From: Parabacteroides bouchesdurhonensis
GTDB taxonomy: Bacteria > Bacteroidota > Bacteroidia > Bacteroidales > Tannerellaceae
Direction of reading: 5' to 3'
Assembly: GCF_900186615.1 (NCBI RefSeq)
Contig: NZ_LT896588.1
Location: 3,020,496-3,054,902, forward strand
Length of the DNA: 34,407 bases
Below the pieces are notes generated by a model that was not told the origin of the DNA, made no database searches, and was given only the letters and a program-made list of their open reading frames with translations. Below, one piece after another: positions 14,670 to 23,242 of the stretch (position 1 is the stretch's first letter; each line of letters starts with the position of its first letter). A program made the translations under genes and the position numbers.

Positions 14670-15878
14670 TTGAAAGCGTTAAGGAATTATCTCGACAAGA
14701 TTAAGCCTAACTTTGAGGAGGGCGGCAAGCTGGCGATGTTCCGTTCTGTATTTGATGGTTTCGAAACATTCTTGTTTGTTCCGAATACAACATCAAAATC
14801 GGGCGTACATATTCATGACAGTATTGACTCAAAGCGAACAATGATAGTTGTTGTAATCGCTTTGTTGCCTGCTTTGCTTTTTGGTATGTATAATGTCGGT
14901 TATCAGCATAACCTTGCAATAGGAGCTGACCCGGGATTTTGCATGACATTTATTTATGGTTTTTTGGCAGTGCTGCCTAAAATCATTGTTTCGTATGTGG
15001 TAGGTCTGGGCATTGAATTTATGGTAGCCCAGTGGAAGAAAGAAGAAATACAGGAAGGATTCCTGGTATCAGGTATTCTTATTCCGATGATTGTTCCGGT
15101 AGATACTCCATTATGGATGATTGCTGTAGCTACAGCATTTGCCGTAGTGTTTGCGAAGGAAGTATTTGGCGGTACAGGATATAATGTGTTTAATGTAGCT
15201 TTGGTAACTCGTGCATTTTTGTTCTTTGCTTATCCGGCTGCCATGTCCGGCGACCAGGTATGGGTTCGTACGGCTGATACGTTTGGCATTGGCGCAGGCC
15301 AGGTTGTTGACGGTTTTTCCGGAGCAACGCCTCTCGGACAAATTGCTGTAGCTTCTAAAGATATGATCGGTTCGTTCCAGGCTGTTGATGTTTTAGGACA
15401 ACCGGTTACAACAATGGATGCTTTTTTAGGGTTAATACCGGGCTCTATAGGTGAAACTTCCGTATTGGCTATTCTTATTGGTGCGGTTATTTTACTGTTC
15501 ACCGGCATTGCCAGTTGGAAAACGATGATTTCCGTATTTGTAGGTGGAGCATTTATGGCTGCAATCTTCAATATGATCGGTTCTACGGTGGCTATGGCAG
15601 TATCTCCTTTAGATCATTTATTCTTGGGAGGTTTTGCTTTTGGTGCTGTATTTATGGCAACAGATCCTGTAACATCTGCTCGAACAGAGACGGGAAAATA
15701 TATTTATGGTTTCCTTGTCGGTGCCATGGCTATTATTATCCGTGCATTGAATCCGGGTTATCCGGAAGGTATGATGCTCGCTATCCTGTTGATGAATGTA
15801 TTTGCTCCGCTGATTGACTATTATGTTGTTGAAAGCAATATTACACGTCGTCTCAGCCGTGTTAAATTGAATAAATAA
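14670..15878 (+). CDS. nqrB: Na+-NQR subunit B
   Basis: A 402-residue multi-pass inner-membrane subunit that carries covalent FMN and part of the sodium path. The flavinylation motif is SGAT at residues 217-220 (DGFSGATPLGQ), so FMN would be attached to Thr220. Conserved blocks include FGGTGYNVFNVALVTRAFLF, FLGGFAFGAVFMATDPVTS and RALNPGYPEGMM. The only start that includes the usual N-terminus (KALRNYLDKIKPNFEEGGK) is a TTG at 14670; the next in-frame ATG is at codon 23, within conserved sequence. A TTG start is unusual here and may lower expression of NqrB relative to the other subunits. Confidence 0.95.
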   Translation: MKALRNYLDKIKPNFEEGGKLAMFRSVFDGFETFLFVPNTTSKSGVHIHDSIDSKRTMIVVVIALLPALLFGMYNVGYQHNLAIGADPGFCMTFIYGFLAVLPKIIVSYVVGLGIEFMVAQWKKEEIQEGFLVSGILIPMIVPVDTPLWMIAVATAFAVVFAKEVFGGTGYNVFNVALVTRAFLFFAYPAAMSGDQVWVRTADTFGIGAGQVVDGFSGATPLGQIAVASKDMIGSFQAVDVLGQPVTTMDAFLGLIPGSIGETSVLAILIGAVILLFTGIASWKTMISVFVGGAFMAAIFNMIGSTVAMAVSPLDHLFLGGFAFGAVFMATDPVTSARTETGKYIYGFLVGAMAIIIRALNPGYPEGMMLAILLMNVFAPLIDYYVVESNITRRLSRVKLNK

Positions 15879-15887
15879 GCAAGGAAT

Positions 15888-16697
15888 ATGGCTACAAAGA
15901 AATTTAAGTGTAAGGTATGTGGCTATGTCCACGAAGGAGATAAAGCTCCAGATGTATGTCCGATTTGTGCAGCTCCTGCTTCTGAGTTTGAAGAAATCAA
16001 GCCGGAAAAGAAAGGATTGGACAGAGATAGTAATGTATATACAGTAGTATATGCAGCTGTGATGGTTGTTTTGGTTGCTGTTTTGCTGGCATTTACATCT
16101 CAGTCATTACGTAGCTATCAACAGAAGAATGAAGAGAACGATAAGAGACAACAAATCTTGCGTTCAATCAATATCGTAGTTTCTTCCAATGAAGCGGAAG
16201 CCAAATATAATGATTTGATTAAAGAAGCATTCCTGGTAAATGAAAATGGAGAGAAAGTAGAGGGGGATGCGTTTGCTGCTGATGTGGTAAAGGCCGCTTC
16301 TGAACATAAGTATCCTGTTTTTGTTGCTAATGTGGATGGCCAGACTAAATATATCATGGCATTGCATGGTGCCGGTTTGTGGGGGCCACTTTGGGGATAT
16401 ATTTCGGTTGATGGTGATAAAAACACCGTTTATGGAGCCGATTTCAGTCATCAGGGAGAAACTCCGGGTCTTGGCGCTGAGATTGCTAAACCTGCATTCA
16501 GTGGTGAATTTAAAGGTAAGAAGTTGTTCATGGATGGAACGTTCAAGTCTATTGCCGTTGTTAAACCGGGAAAGAGTGTTGCCGGACAAGATTATGTAGA
16601 CGGCATTTCGGGTGGTACAATCACAAGTAAAGGTGTTGACGCAATGTTGTTCAACAGTTTGAGTGGTTATGTTAAGTTTCTAACCTCACAAAATTAA
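15888..16697 (+). CDS. nqrC: Na+-NQR subunit C with N-terminal rubredoxin-like domain
   Basis: A 269-residue fusion. Residues 1-37 are a rubredoxin-like knuckle domain of the kind found at the end of rubrerythrins: FKCKVCGYVHEGDKAPDVCP then ICAAP, with Cys8, Cys11, Cys24 and Cys27 able to bind one iron. A short linker (KPEKKGLDRDSN) leads to the normal NqrC start (VYTVVYAAVMVV), a transmembrane helix at about 53-70, and the periplasmic FMN domain with DGISGGT (Thr244 as flavin attachment site; SGGT rather than SGAT). The reading frame is continuous, and no ATG exists at the domain border, so this is not two genes misjoined. It starts 9 bp after nqrB behind AAGGAATATG. In NqrC the N-terminus faces the cytoplasm, so the rubredoxin domain would too, near NqrF. 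Confidence 0.95.
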   Translation: MATKKFKCKVCGYVHEGDKAPDVCPICAAPASEFEEIKPEKKGLDRDSNVYTVVYAAVMVVLVAVLLAFTSQSLRSYQQKNEENDKRQQILRSINIVVSSNEAEAKYNDLIKEAFLVNENGEKVEGDAFAADVVKAASEHKYPVFVANVDGQTKYIMALHGAGLWGPLWGYISVDGDKNTVYGADFSHQGETPGLGAEIAKPAFSGEFKGKKLFMDGTFKSIAVVKPGKSVAGQDYVDGISGGTITSKGVDAMLFNSLSGYVKFLTSQN

Positions 16698-16704
16698 GTA
16701 GAAG

Positions 16705-17334
16705 ATGGGATTATTATCTAATAAGAATAAAGAAGTTCTGTTAGGCCCGCTTAGTGCAAACAACCCGGTTGTCGTTCAGATGTTGGGTATTTGCTCTGCG
16801 TTGGCTGTAACATCAAAACTGGAGCCGGCTATTGTAATGGGTATTTCCGTTACGGCTGTAGTGGCATTTGCCAATGTGATTATATCATTGATCCGTAATA
16901 CAATTCCTAACCGTATCCGTATTATCGTGCAGTTGGTGGTTGTAGCTGCTTTGGTAACAATCGTTAGTGAAGTATTGAAAGCATTTGCTTACGATGTGAA
17001 CAAACAACTTTCCGTATTTGTGGGGTTGATTATTACCAACTGTATTTTGATGGGACGTTTGGAGGCTTTTGCTTTAGGTAACGGACCTTGGGAATCATTT
17101 TTGGATGGTATAGGTAATGGATTGGGATATGCTTTGATTCTGATAATTGTAGGATTTTTCCGCGAATTATTAGGATCAGGAACATTACTTGGTTTTCAGG
17201 TTATTCCGGAAGCTTTCTACAAGCTGGGCTATGTGAACAACGGTTTGATGATTTTGCCTCCTATGGCATTGATTGTAATCGCTGTGATTATATGGGTTCA
17301 TCGTTCCAGAAACAAGGAACTCCAGGAAAATTAA
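16705..17334 (+). CDS. nqrD: Na+-NQR subunit D
   Basis: A 209-residue inner-membrane subunit with six predicted helices. NqrD and NqrE form a symmetric pair binding a buried iron-sulfur centre between them; the cysteines expected to contribute are Cys30 (QMLGICSALAVT) and Cys113 (LIITNCILMGR), both present. Other conserved parts are GNGPWESFLDGIGNGLGYA and GFFRELLGSGTL. It begins 7 bp after nqrC and is followed by nqrE after 26 bp. Standard length and composition. Confidence 0.96.
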   Translation: MGLLSNKNKEVLLGPLSANNPVVVQMLGICSALAVTSKLEPAIVMGISVTAVVAFANVIISLIRNTIPNRIRIIVQLVVVAALVTIVSEVLKAFAYDVNKQLSVFVGLIITNCILMGRLEAFALGNGPWESFLDGIGNGLGYALILIIVGFFRELLGSGTLLGFQVIPEAFYKLGYVNNGLMILPPMALIVIAVIIWVHRSRNKELQEN

Positions 17335-17360
17335 TGCAAAACGATTAAATTAATAATAGA

Positions 17361-17978
17361 ATGGAACAATTATTAAGCACATTCGTCCGCTCAATTTTTG
17401 TAGACAACATGATTTTTGCATACTATCTGGGTATGTGCTCGTTCGTGGCTGTTTCCAAAAATGTGAAGACTGCTTTAGGATTAGGTATAGCAGTGACATT
17501 CGTACTTGTATGTACGCTGCCGATTAACTATATGCTTGAAAATTATGTATTGAAAGAAGGCGCATTAAGCTGGCTAGGTCCGGATTTTGCGGATGTAAAC
17601 CTGAGTTTCCTTGCATTTATTATTTTCATTGCCGTTATTGCTTCTTTCGTACAGTTGGTGGAAATGGTTGTTGAGAAGTTTTCTCCTTCCCTGTATGCTT
17701 CCCTTGGTATCTTTTTGCCGCTGATTGCTGTAAACTGTGCTATTTTGGGTGGTTCTTTGTTCATGCAACAAAAGGCATTTCCAAATGTCGGCGTTGCAAC
17801 TGTATATGGCTTAGGTTCTGGTATCGGATGGTTATTGGCTATCGTTGGTATGGCTGCTATCCGTGAAAAGCTGGCATATTCGGATGTCCCCAAAGCATTG
17901 AAAGGTCTTGGTATTACTTTTATCATTACCGGTTTGATGGGTATGGCATTTATGTGCTTCTCAGGTCTTAAGATTTAA
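17361..17978 (+). CDS. nqrE: Na+-NQR subunit E
   Basis: A 205-residue inner-membrane partner of NqrD. Conserved features are the N-terminal LLSTFVRSIFVDNMIFAYYL, Cys26 in GMCSFVAVS and Cys126 in IAVNCAILGGSLF, the cysteines thought to hold the intramembrane iron centre with NqrD, and SGIGWLLAIVGMAAIREKL. ATG 17361 starts at the family's usual position. nqrF follows 28 bp downstream. No anomaly seen. Confidence 0.96.
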   Translation: MEQLLSTFVRSIFVDNMIFAYYLGMCSFVAVSKNVKTALGLGIAVTFVLVCTLPINYMLENYVLKEGALSWLGPDFADVNLSFLAFIIFIAVIASFVQLVEMVVEKFSPSLYASLGIFLPLIAVNCAILGGSLFMQQKAFPNVGVATVYGLGSGIGWLLAIVGMAAIREKLAYSDVPKALKGLGITFIITGLMGMAFMCFSGLKI

Positions 17979-18006
17979 GTATTAACGCATTAAATAATAT
18001 ATAAAG

Positions 18007-19293
18007 ATGATTTTATTAATGTCGGGCGGACTTACAATCGCAGCCAGTGCAGTTGTTTTCTTATTGATTACGCTGATTCTTGTTGCTGCGCTTTTGTTCG
18101 CGAAAGCAAAATTAGTACCCTCCGGTAATGTGAAACTGGAGGTAAACGGGGAAAAAGAAATAGAAACTCCGATAGGTGGTACGCTTCTGGGTGCTTTGCA
18201 GAGCGGCGGTATTTTCTTGTCTTCTGCTTGTGGTGGTGGTGGTAAATGTGGCCAGTGCCGTGCTCAAGTAATAGAAGGTGGTGGCGAAATACTGCCTACC
18301 GAAAAAGGTTTCTTTTCCCGTAAGCAGGTAAAAGACCATTGGCGTTTGGCTTGCCAGTGCAAGGTGAAGGAAAATATGACCGTTCAGGTTCCGGATGAAG
18401 TATTCGGCGTAAAAGAATGGGAATGCGAAGTTATCAGTAACAAGAACGTAGCTACTTTTATCAAGGAATTTATTGTTGCATTGCCGAAGGGGGAACATAT
18501 GGACTTCCTTCCGGGTTCTTATGCCCAGATTAAAATCCCTGCATATTCAATGGATTATGACAAGGATATCGATAAGAACCTTATTGGTGATGAATATATG
18601 CCTGCATGGAAGAACTTTGGTTTGTTTGGTTTGAAATGCCAGAATACCGAACCGACTATCCGTGCTTATTCTATGGCTAACTATCCGGCGGAAGGTGACC
18701 GTATCATGTTGACTGTACGTATCGCCACTCCTCCGTTCAAGCCGAAACCACAGGTTGGATTCCAGGATGTAATGCCGGGTATCGCATCTTCTTATATCTT
18801 TACCCTGAAACCGGGTGATAAGGTAACGATGAGCGGGCCTTATGGTGATTTCCATCCGATTTTCGATTCTAAGCGTGAAATGATGTGGGTTGGCGGTGGC
18901 GCCGGTATGGCTCCGTTGCGTGCCCAAATTATGCACATGACGAAAACTTTGAAGACTACAGACCGCAAGATGTCCTATTTCTACGGAGCCCGTGCTCTGA
19001 ACGAAGTATTCTATCTGGAAGATTTCTTGGAAATAGAAAAAGAATTCCCGAACTTCACATTCCATCTGGCGCTTGACCGTCCGGACCCGGCTGCTGATGC
19101 TGCTGGTGTGAAGTATACTGCTGGTTTTGTTCATCAGGTGATATATGATACTTATCTGAAGGATCACGAAGCTCCGGAAGATATCGAATATTACATGTGT
19201 GGACCTGGCCCAATGTCGAAAGCTGTAGAAAATATGCTTGACAATCTGGGAGTGCCTCGGGAAATGTTGCATTTTGATGACTTTGGTGCATAA
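18007..19293 (+). CDS. nqrF: Na+-NQR subunit F, NADH-oxidising
   Basis: A 428-residue subunit and the electron entry point. An N-terminal membrane helix (about 10-32) is followed by a plant-type ferredoxin domain with Cys75, Cys81, Cys84 and Cys116 (ACGGGGKCGQC, then LACQC) for 2Fe-2S. The ferredoxin-reductase part has the FAD motif RAYS (219-222) and the NADH-binding GGGAGMAPLR (about 296-305), with the C-terminal EYYMCGPGPM and FDDFGA. It is the last gene of the operon, closed by a strong terminator. An in-frame ATG four codons downstream is an alternative start. Confidence 0.97.
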   Translation: MILLMSGGLTIAASAVVFLLITLILVAALLFAKAKLVPSGNVKLEVNGEKEIETPIGGTLLGALQSGGIFLSSACGGGGKCGQCRAQVIEGGGEILPTEKGFFSRKQVKDHWRLACQCKVKENMTVQVPDEVFGVKEWECEVISNKNVATFIKEFIVALPKGEHMDFLPGSYAQIKIPAYSMDYDKDIDKNLIGDEYMPAWKNFGLFGLKCQNTEPTIRAYSMANYPAEGDRIMLTVRIATPPFKPKPQVGFQDVMPGIASSYIFTLKPGDKVTMSGPYGDFHPIFDSKREMMWVGGGAGMAPLRAQIMHMTKTLKTTDRKMSYFYGARALNEVFYLEDFLEIEKEFPNFTFHLALDRPDPAADAAGVKYTAGFVHQVIYDTYLKDHEAPEDIEYYMCGPGPMSKAVENMLDNLGVPREMLHFDDFGA

Positions 19294-19318
19294 AAGAGTA
19301 TATAATCTTTTGTTTATT

Positions 19319-19350
19319 ACGGGGAAAGAAAACAATCTTTCCCCGTTTTT
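19319..19350 (+). terminator. Terminator of the nqr operon
   Basis: ACGGGGAAAG pairs perfectly with CTTTCCCCGT over 10 bp around an 8-nt loop and is followed by TTTTT. Confidence 0.93.
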
Positions 19351-19493
19351 GTTTCTTGGAAAAAGCTCAGTTGAAATAGATTTATGAGAAAATGAGAAAA
19401 TAAATTTCTTCATTTTGCAATAAAGTAAAATATAATGCAGCGTTTTGCGTTTAAAAAGCATCTAAGCTAATGTAGTATTTAAATGAAGTAGAC

Positions 19494-19712
19494 ATGAAGC
19501 CGTTGATATTATCTTTTTTTGCAGTGTTATTAGGTTATTCTTTATTTTTCGATAAGGAAGAGGATGTAAAGTTACGTACTCCGGAACAAGTTTTATTGGC
19601 TTTCCCGGAAACTAATAGTGTAGAATCCAAATCGGATTCTATTGAATTATATGCAAGAAAAACAAATAAAACTTTCCTGAATATGAAGGAATGGGATGGT
19701 TTCTTCTTTTAA
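19494..19712 (+). CDS. Small exported or membrane protein, unknown
   Basis: A 72-residue protein that I do not recognise. The N-terminus is a hydrophobic signal or anchor (LILSFFAVLLGYSLFF), followed by a charged tail with VKLRTPEQVLLAFPE and ending in WDGFFF. It has no close neighbour on the same strand and no obvious terminator. A purine-poor start fits other genes here. It might be a membrane peptide or a spurious frame; the coherent signal-like N-terminus favours a gene. Confidence 0.45.
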   Translation: MKPLILSFFAVLLGYSLFFDKEEDVKLRTPEQVLLAFPETNSVESKSDSIELYARKTNKTFLNMKEWDGFFF

Positions 19713-20108
19713 ACGTATATTTTGTAGAGAAAGATTTGTTTATTAAATAAATATTATTATGTTTGCTGCCGTGTAACCAGATTAAATACTCGGAGAATGC
19801 AAAATTTTTCTATTCAATATATACAGAATTTCTGGAAAGATGTTTTTTTGTCTATTATGCAACGTTTTATTTTGAAGATTCGTTTAGTTCTCCAAAATGA
19901 AACGTTTTTTAGTTTGAAGGTATCGTCTATTTATTGTTTTTCCCCTTGTGAGGTCTTATCTTTTCCTGCTTACAGAAAATATCAATTTTATCATCCGTTT
20001 GGTTGGTTGGGCTGAGAAACTCTTATCTTTCGAATTTGCTGAAAGATAAGGGGTAATGAACTTTTTTATGTATAAGTAATCTGTCTTTATTAAAGGTAGA
20101 ATTGTTTA
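19713..20108. other. AT-rich gap without a supported gene
   Basis: Nearly 400 bp. A 72-codon frame at 19797-20015 has a biased aromatic composition and no start signal, so it is not called. ATCTTTCGAATTTGCTGAAAGAT at 20027-20049 forms a small ATCTTTC/GAAAGAT hairpin; it could be a terminator, but no T-run follows. Confidence 0.5.
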
Positions 20109-20564
20109 TTATTCCTCTAATTTATTATATTCCGGTATCTCTTTTAAAAAAGAATAGGTTTGAGTGTTGTAGTCTATTTTACAACAAAAATGATTTATTC
20201 CATTACTTACGGTTAAATATTTTACGCGTAAAGACATATTATAGCGTGCAATTTGATCAAATACATTTTTAGTAATTTCAATATGAGGGGCCTTATATTC
20301 TACAATCATTAATGGGTTTATAAAGTGATCGTAAATTATTGTATCGCAACGTTTTGTTGTGTTGTTTAGTTTTATGGAAATTTCATTAGCTATTAATTCG
20401 TGAGGGTATTTTTTTACTACAATCAAATAATTTATAAAATGTTGCCTGACCCATTCCTCCGGAGTGAGAGTTACATATTTACGCCTTATTATATCTAAAA
20501 TCAGACGCTTTCCTTCTTTTTCTGTTACTTTGACGGCAAATGTTGGTAAATTTAATGGGAGCAT
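20109..20564 (-). CDS. HSDR_N-type (type I restriction R-subunit N-terminal-like) nuclease domain protein
   Basis: A 151-residue solitary domain resembling the N-terminal nuclease of type I restriction R subunits. The PD-(D/E)XK-like core is visible: Asp in RCDTIIYDHF and then IVEYKAP (Glu-Tyr-Lys), preceded by the helix with TPEEWVRQHFINYLI. No helicase, methylase or specificity gene is nearby, so this is not a restriction system. Single HSDR_N proteins of this size are widespread in Bacteroidetes beside holA, as here; their function is not known. It is divergent from the AMP nucleosidase gene, with 47 bp between starts. A minus-strand TACCTTTG (20604-20597) is its likely -7 box. Confidence 0.82.
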   Translation of the reverse strand: MLPLNLPTFAVKVTEKEGKRLILDIIRRKYVTLTPEEWVRQHFINYLIVVKKYPHELIANEISIKLNNTTKRCDTIIYDHFINPLMIVEYKAPHIEITKNVFDQIARYNMSLRVKYLTVSNGINHFCCKIDYNTQTYSFLKEIPEYNKLEE

Positions 20565-20611
20565 TTATTATATTTGCTGATTAATATTTATACCACCAAA
20601 GGTAGTTATTT

Positions 20612-21388
20612 ATGAAAACAAAACAAGAAATAGTAGAAAATTGGCTTCCCAGATATACAGAACGGAAGTTGGAAGATTTTACAAAATACATACTTCTGAC
20701 GAATTTCACTAAATATGTGGAAATATTTGCGGATCACTTCAATGTCCCTATTCTGGGACTTAAAAGTTCTATGCCAAATGCTTCAGCAGAAGGATTGACA
20801 ATAATAAACTTTGGCATGGGAAGTGCGAATGCGGCTACTATAATGGATCTGTTATCGGCTATAATGCCAAAAGCCGTATTGTTTCTCGGCAAATGTGGAG
20901 GATTGAAAAAAGCGAATAATTTAGGTGATTATTTACTTCCTATTGCGGCTATTCGCGGAGAAGGTACTTCGGATGAATATTTACCACCGGAAGTACCCTC
21001 ATTACCTGCATTCTCAATGTTACGAGCTATTTCATCGGCGATTCGTGATTATGGACGTGATTATTGGACAGGAACTGTATATACGTCAAATCGTCGCGTA
21101 TGGGAGTATGATAATGATTTCAAAGATTATCTTCGTTCTACGCATGCAACAGGGATTGATATGGAAACGGCAACACTTCTAACGGCCGGTTTTGCTAATC
21201 AAATACCAACAGGGGCCTTGCTTATGATTTCGGATAAGCCTATGGAAGAAGGTGGTGTTAAAACAGAAGAAAGTGACCGGCAAGTAACGCAGAAATTTGT
21301 TGGAGAGCACGTGATATTAGGAATAGAGGCTTTGCTGCAAATTATAAATGGAAAGAAAACGATACGTCATATTCGTTTCAGCTGGTAA
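20612..21388 (+). CDS. amn: AMP nucleosidase (short form)
   Basis: A 258-residue purine nucleosidase/phosphorylase-fold enzyme that cleaves AMP to adenine and ribose 5-phosphate. Recognisable parts are INFGMGSANAATIMDLL, VLFLGKCGGLKKANNLGDYL, the substrate loop EGTSDEYLPPEVPSLPAF, and the catalytic region GIDMETATLLTAGF with MISDKPMEEGG. It lacks the extra N-terminal domain of the enterobacterial enzyme, as is usual in Bacteroidetes. holA begins 11 bp after its stop, so they are probably co-transcribed. MTA/SAH nucleosidase is the nearest alternative. Confidence 0.87.
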   Translation: MKTKQEIVENWLPRYTERKLEDFTKYILLTNFTKYVEIFADHFNVPILGLKSSMPNASAEGLTIINFGMGSANAATIMDLLSAIMPKAVLFLGKCGGLKKANNLGDYLLPIAAIRGEGTSDEYLPPEVPSLPAFSMLRAISSAIRDYGRDYWTGTVYTSNRRVWEYDNDFKDYLRSTHATGIDMETATLLTAGFANQIPTGALLMISDKPMEEGGVKTEESDRQVTQKFVGEHVILGIEALLQIINGKKTIRHIRFSW

Positions 21389-21399
21389 AAGATTAGACT

Positions 21400-22422
21400 A
21401 TGGCTAAAAAGGTATATAGTTTTGATGAAATTTGTAGAGATATAGTCGCTAAAAAATTCTTACCTGTTTATGTATTGATGGGCGAAGAGCCATTTTTCAT
21501 GGACCAGATTACGGATTTATTGATAGATAACGTATTGGATGAATCGGAAAAAGACTTTAACCAAATTATCATGTATGGGGCTGACACTGATGCAACGTCT
21601 ATTATTAATGCAGCTCGTAGATTTCCAATGATGTCTAATTATCAATTGATTGTAGTTCGGGAAGCTCAATTAGTCCGTGATATAGAGTTATTGTCTAATT
21701 ATGTAAAGAAGCCTTTAAGTTCAACAGTCCTTGTAATAAATTATAAATATAAAAATCTTGATCGTCGAAAAGCATTAGCAGCGGCAGCGGATACTAGTGG
21801 TGTTTTATTTGAGTCTAAAAAGATTCCTGATTATAAAATGCCTGCGTTTATTGTATCATTGATGCAGCAACGTTCTATCAGTATTGATATGAAAGCCTCT
21901 CAAATGCTCTCAGATTTCCTTGGAAACGATTTAAGCCGCCTGAATAAGGAATTGGATAAGCTGATAATTTTAATGCCTGAAAAGGGCTTAAAACGCATCA
22001 CACCCGAAATGATTGAGGAAAATATAGGCATAAGTAAGGAATATAATAATTTTGAGCTAATAAAAGCCCTTGCAACTAAGGATATTTTAAAAGCTAACCG
22101 GATTATTCAATATTTCGAGAAGAATTCAAAAAATAATCCTATACAAATTACCCTCTCTGTTTTATTTAATTATTTTTCCAACTTATTGATTTGTTATTAT
22201 ACGAAGGATCGTTCAGAAACGGGGCTTATGACTGCATTAGGCTTACGAGGTACTTTTCAAGTCAAAGATTATATTTTAGGATTAAAAAGTTATTCTGCAA
22301 TGAAAGTTTTTAATCTTATAAATGAAATTCGAATTACTGATGCCAAATCGAAAGGAGTGGAAAGTAATTCAATTTCCGATGCAGATCTATTAAAGGAGCT
22401 TCTGTATAAAATATTGCATTGA
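21400..22422 (+). CDS. holA: DNA polymerase III subunit delta
   Basis: A 340-residue clamp-loader subunit, which opens the sliding clamp during replication. The N-terminal YVLMGEEPFFMDQITD, then YQLIVVREAQLVRDIELL, and the late LSRLNKELDKLIILMPEKG and ISKEYNNFELIKALA follow the family throughout; the C-terminal helical collar ends in ADLLKELLYKIL. Length is typical. It is 11 bp behind amn, and a long gene-free region follows. A run of AAGAGAGAAAAGG after the stop shows no clear hairpin, so the terminator is not evident. Confidence 0.93.
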   Translation: MAKKVYSFDEICRDIVAKKFLPVYVLMGEEPFFMDQITDLLIDNVLDESEKDFNQIIMYGADTDATSIINAARRFPMMSNYQLIVVREAQLVRDIELLSNYVKKPLSSTVLVINYKYKNLDRRKALAAAADTSGVLFESKKIPDYKMPAFIVSLMQQRSISIDMKASQMLSDFLGNDLSRLNKELDKLIILMPEKGLKRITPEMIEENIGISKEYNNFELIKALATKDILKANRIIQYFEKNSKNNPIQITLSVLFNYFSNLLICYYTKDRSETGLMTALGLRGTFQVKDYILGLKSYSAMKVFNLINEIRITDAKSKGVESNSISDADLLKELLYKILH

Positions 22423-23242
22423 GTCTTTCGTTTTTCTTTTCTAAGAGAGAAAAGGAACTATTTTTCTAGAATAGAGTTCTAATTGGTTGTGTAAAATCTC
22501 TTTTTCTTTTTGTTTTTCAGTTATTTATGTCATTATTTACTTCGCGAGATTTTAATATTTTCTTTTCTCTGTGTCTGTGTTCACAAATATCTCCAAAATT
22601 TGAATGTTTAGTCTTTATTTTTTAATATAGATAGAAGAAAGGGACATAATGTCATCTTAATAAACAAAATCAACTCATTTATTGATCACATATGTTTCAT
22701 TTGTAGGTTTGTTACAAATGTAATCAATCGATAATCATACATATTGTAAACACTTATTTGTTTACAAAAGTGTTATACCGGATTCTTGTTATCTTTGTAT
22801 AAAGATGGTAACATTTGTATCTGCAATGATCATAATACATTGTTATCGACCTATTTTCTTATTATAAAACATTATAAACCAGTTATATTCAAAAGATATT
22901 TAATCTATTTCATTAATATATGATATATACATAGTGTATATAATTGTATATGCATAACTATAGTGGCTTTTATATTGTTTTTATTTATTGTTATGCAGTG
23001 ATTTAGTGTAATTATCTAAAGTATTTATTCGAGACTATATTTCCATTTTTACATAGGTGTTACATATGTAAAGTATATGATTCTATATTATTAAATACAT
23101 CTGTATACTTTACAGTTATCAAAATAAATTGCACAATTGAAAACAAATGTCTATATTTGTATTCTATTACATTTGTATCTATATATGAATGTAATCGGAC
23201 ATATTGACAGCTTATTGATAATGAACCAATAGTCACTAAACA
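22423..23242. promoter_or_regulatory. 820-bp AT-rich control region with many TTACA/TGTAA palindromes
   Basis: No open frame of note. The region holds repeated palindromic sites: TTACAAATGTAA (22712-22723), TGTAAAC with GTTTACA 8 nt apart (22745-22766), TTACATATGTAA (23060-23071, perfect), and TTACA/TGTAA half-sites at 23167-23171 and 23190-23194. GTAACATTTGTAT at 22808-22820 is a looser copy. A -7-like TATCTTTG lies at 22790-22797, overlapping an ATCTTT/AAAGAT hairpin. Two more -7-like boxes (TATATTTG 23152-23159, TACATTTG 23168-23175) are near the next gene. The sites likely belong to the XRE regulator at 23243 or another DNA-binding protein. Confidence 0.6.
23060..23114. repeat. Palindrome nested in an 11-bp inverted repeat
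   Basis: TGTAAAGTATA (23067-23077) is the exact reverse complement of TATACTTTACA (23104-23114), 26 nt apart. Its left arm shares bases with the perfect palindrome TTACATATGTAA (23060-23071). A DNA loop or a stem-loop in RNA could form. Confidence 0.8.

Noticed and set aside
18547-19461. 304-codon minus-strand frame
   Set aside because: Antisense to nqrF and running through its terminator; composition is not protein-like.
19797-20015. 72-codon plus-strand frame
   Set aside because: Biased toward Phe, Tyr and Ser from AT-rich DNA, no start signal and no domain.
22423-23242. Possible replication origin
   Set aside because: No run of DnaA boxes (TTATCCACA-like) was found and no dnaA or other typical origin genes are near; the repeats are of TTACA/TGTAA type.
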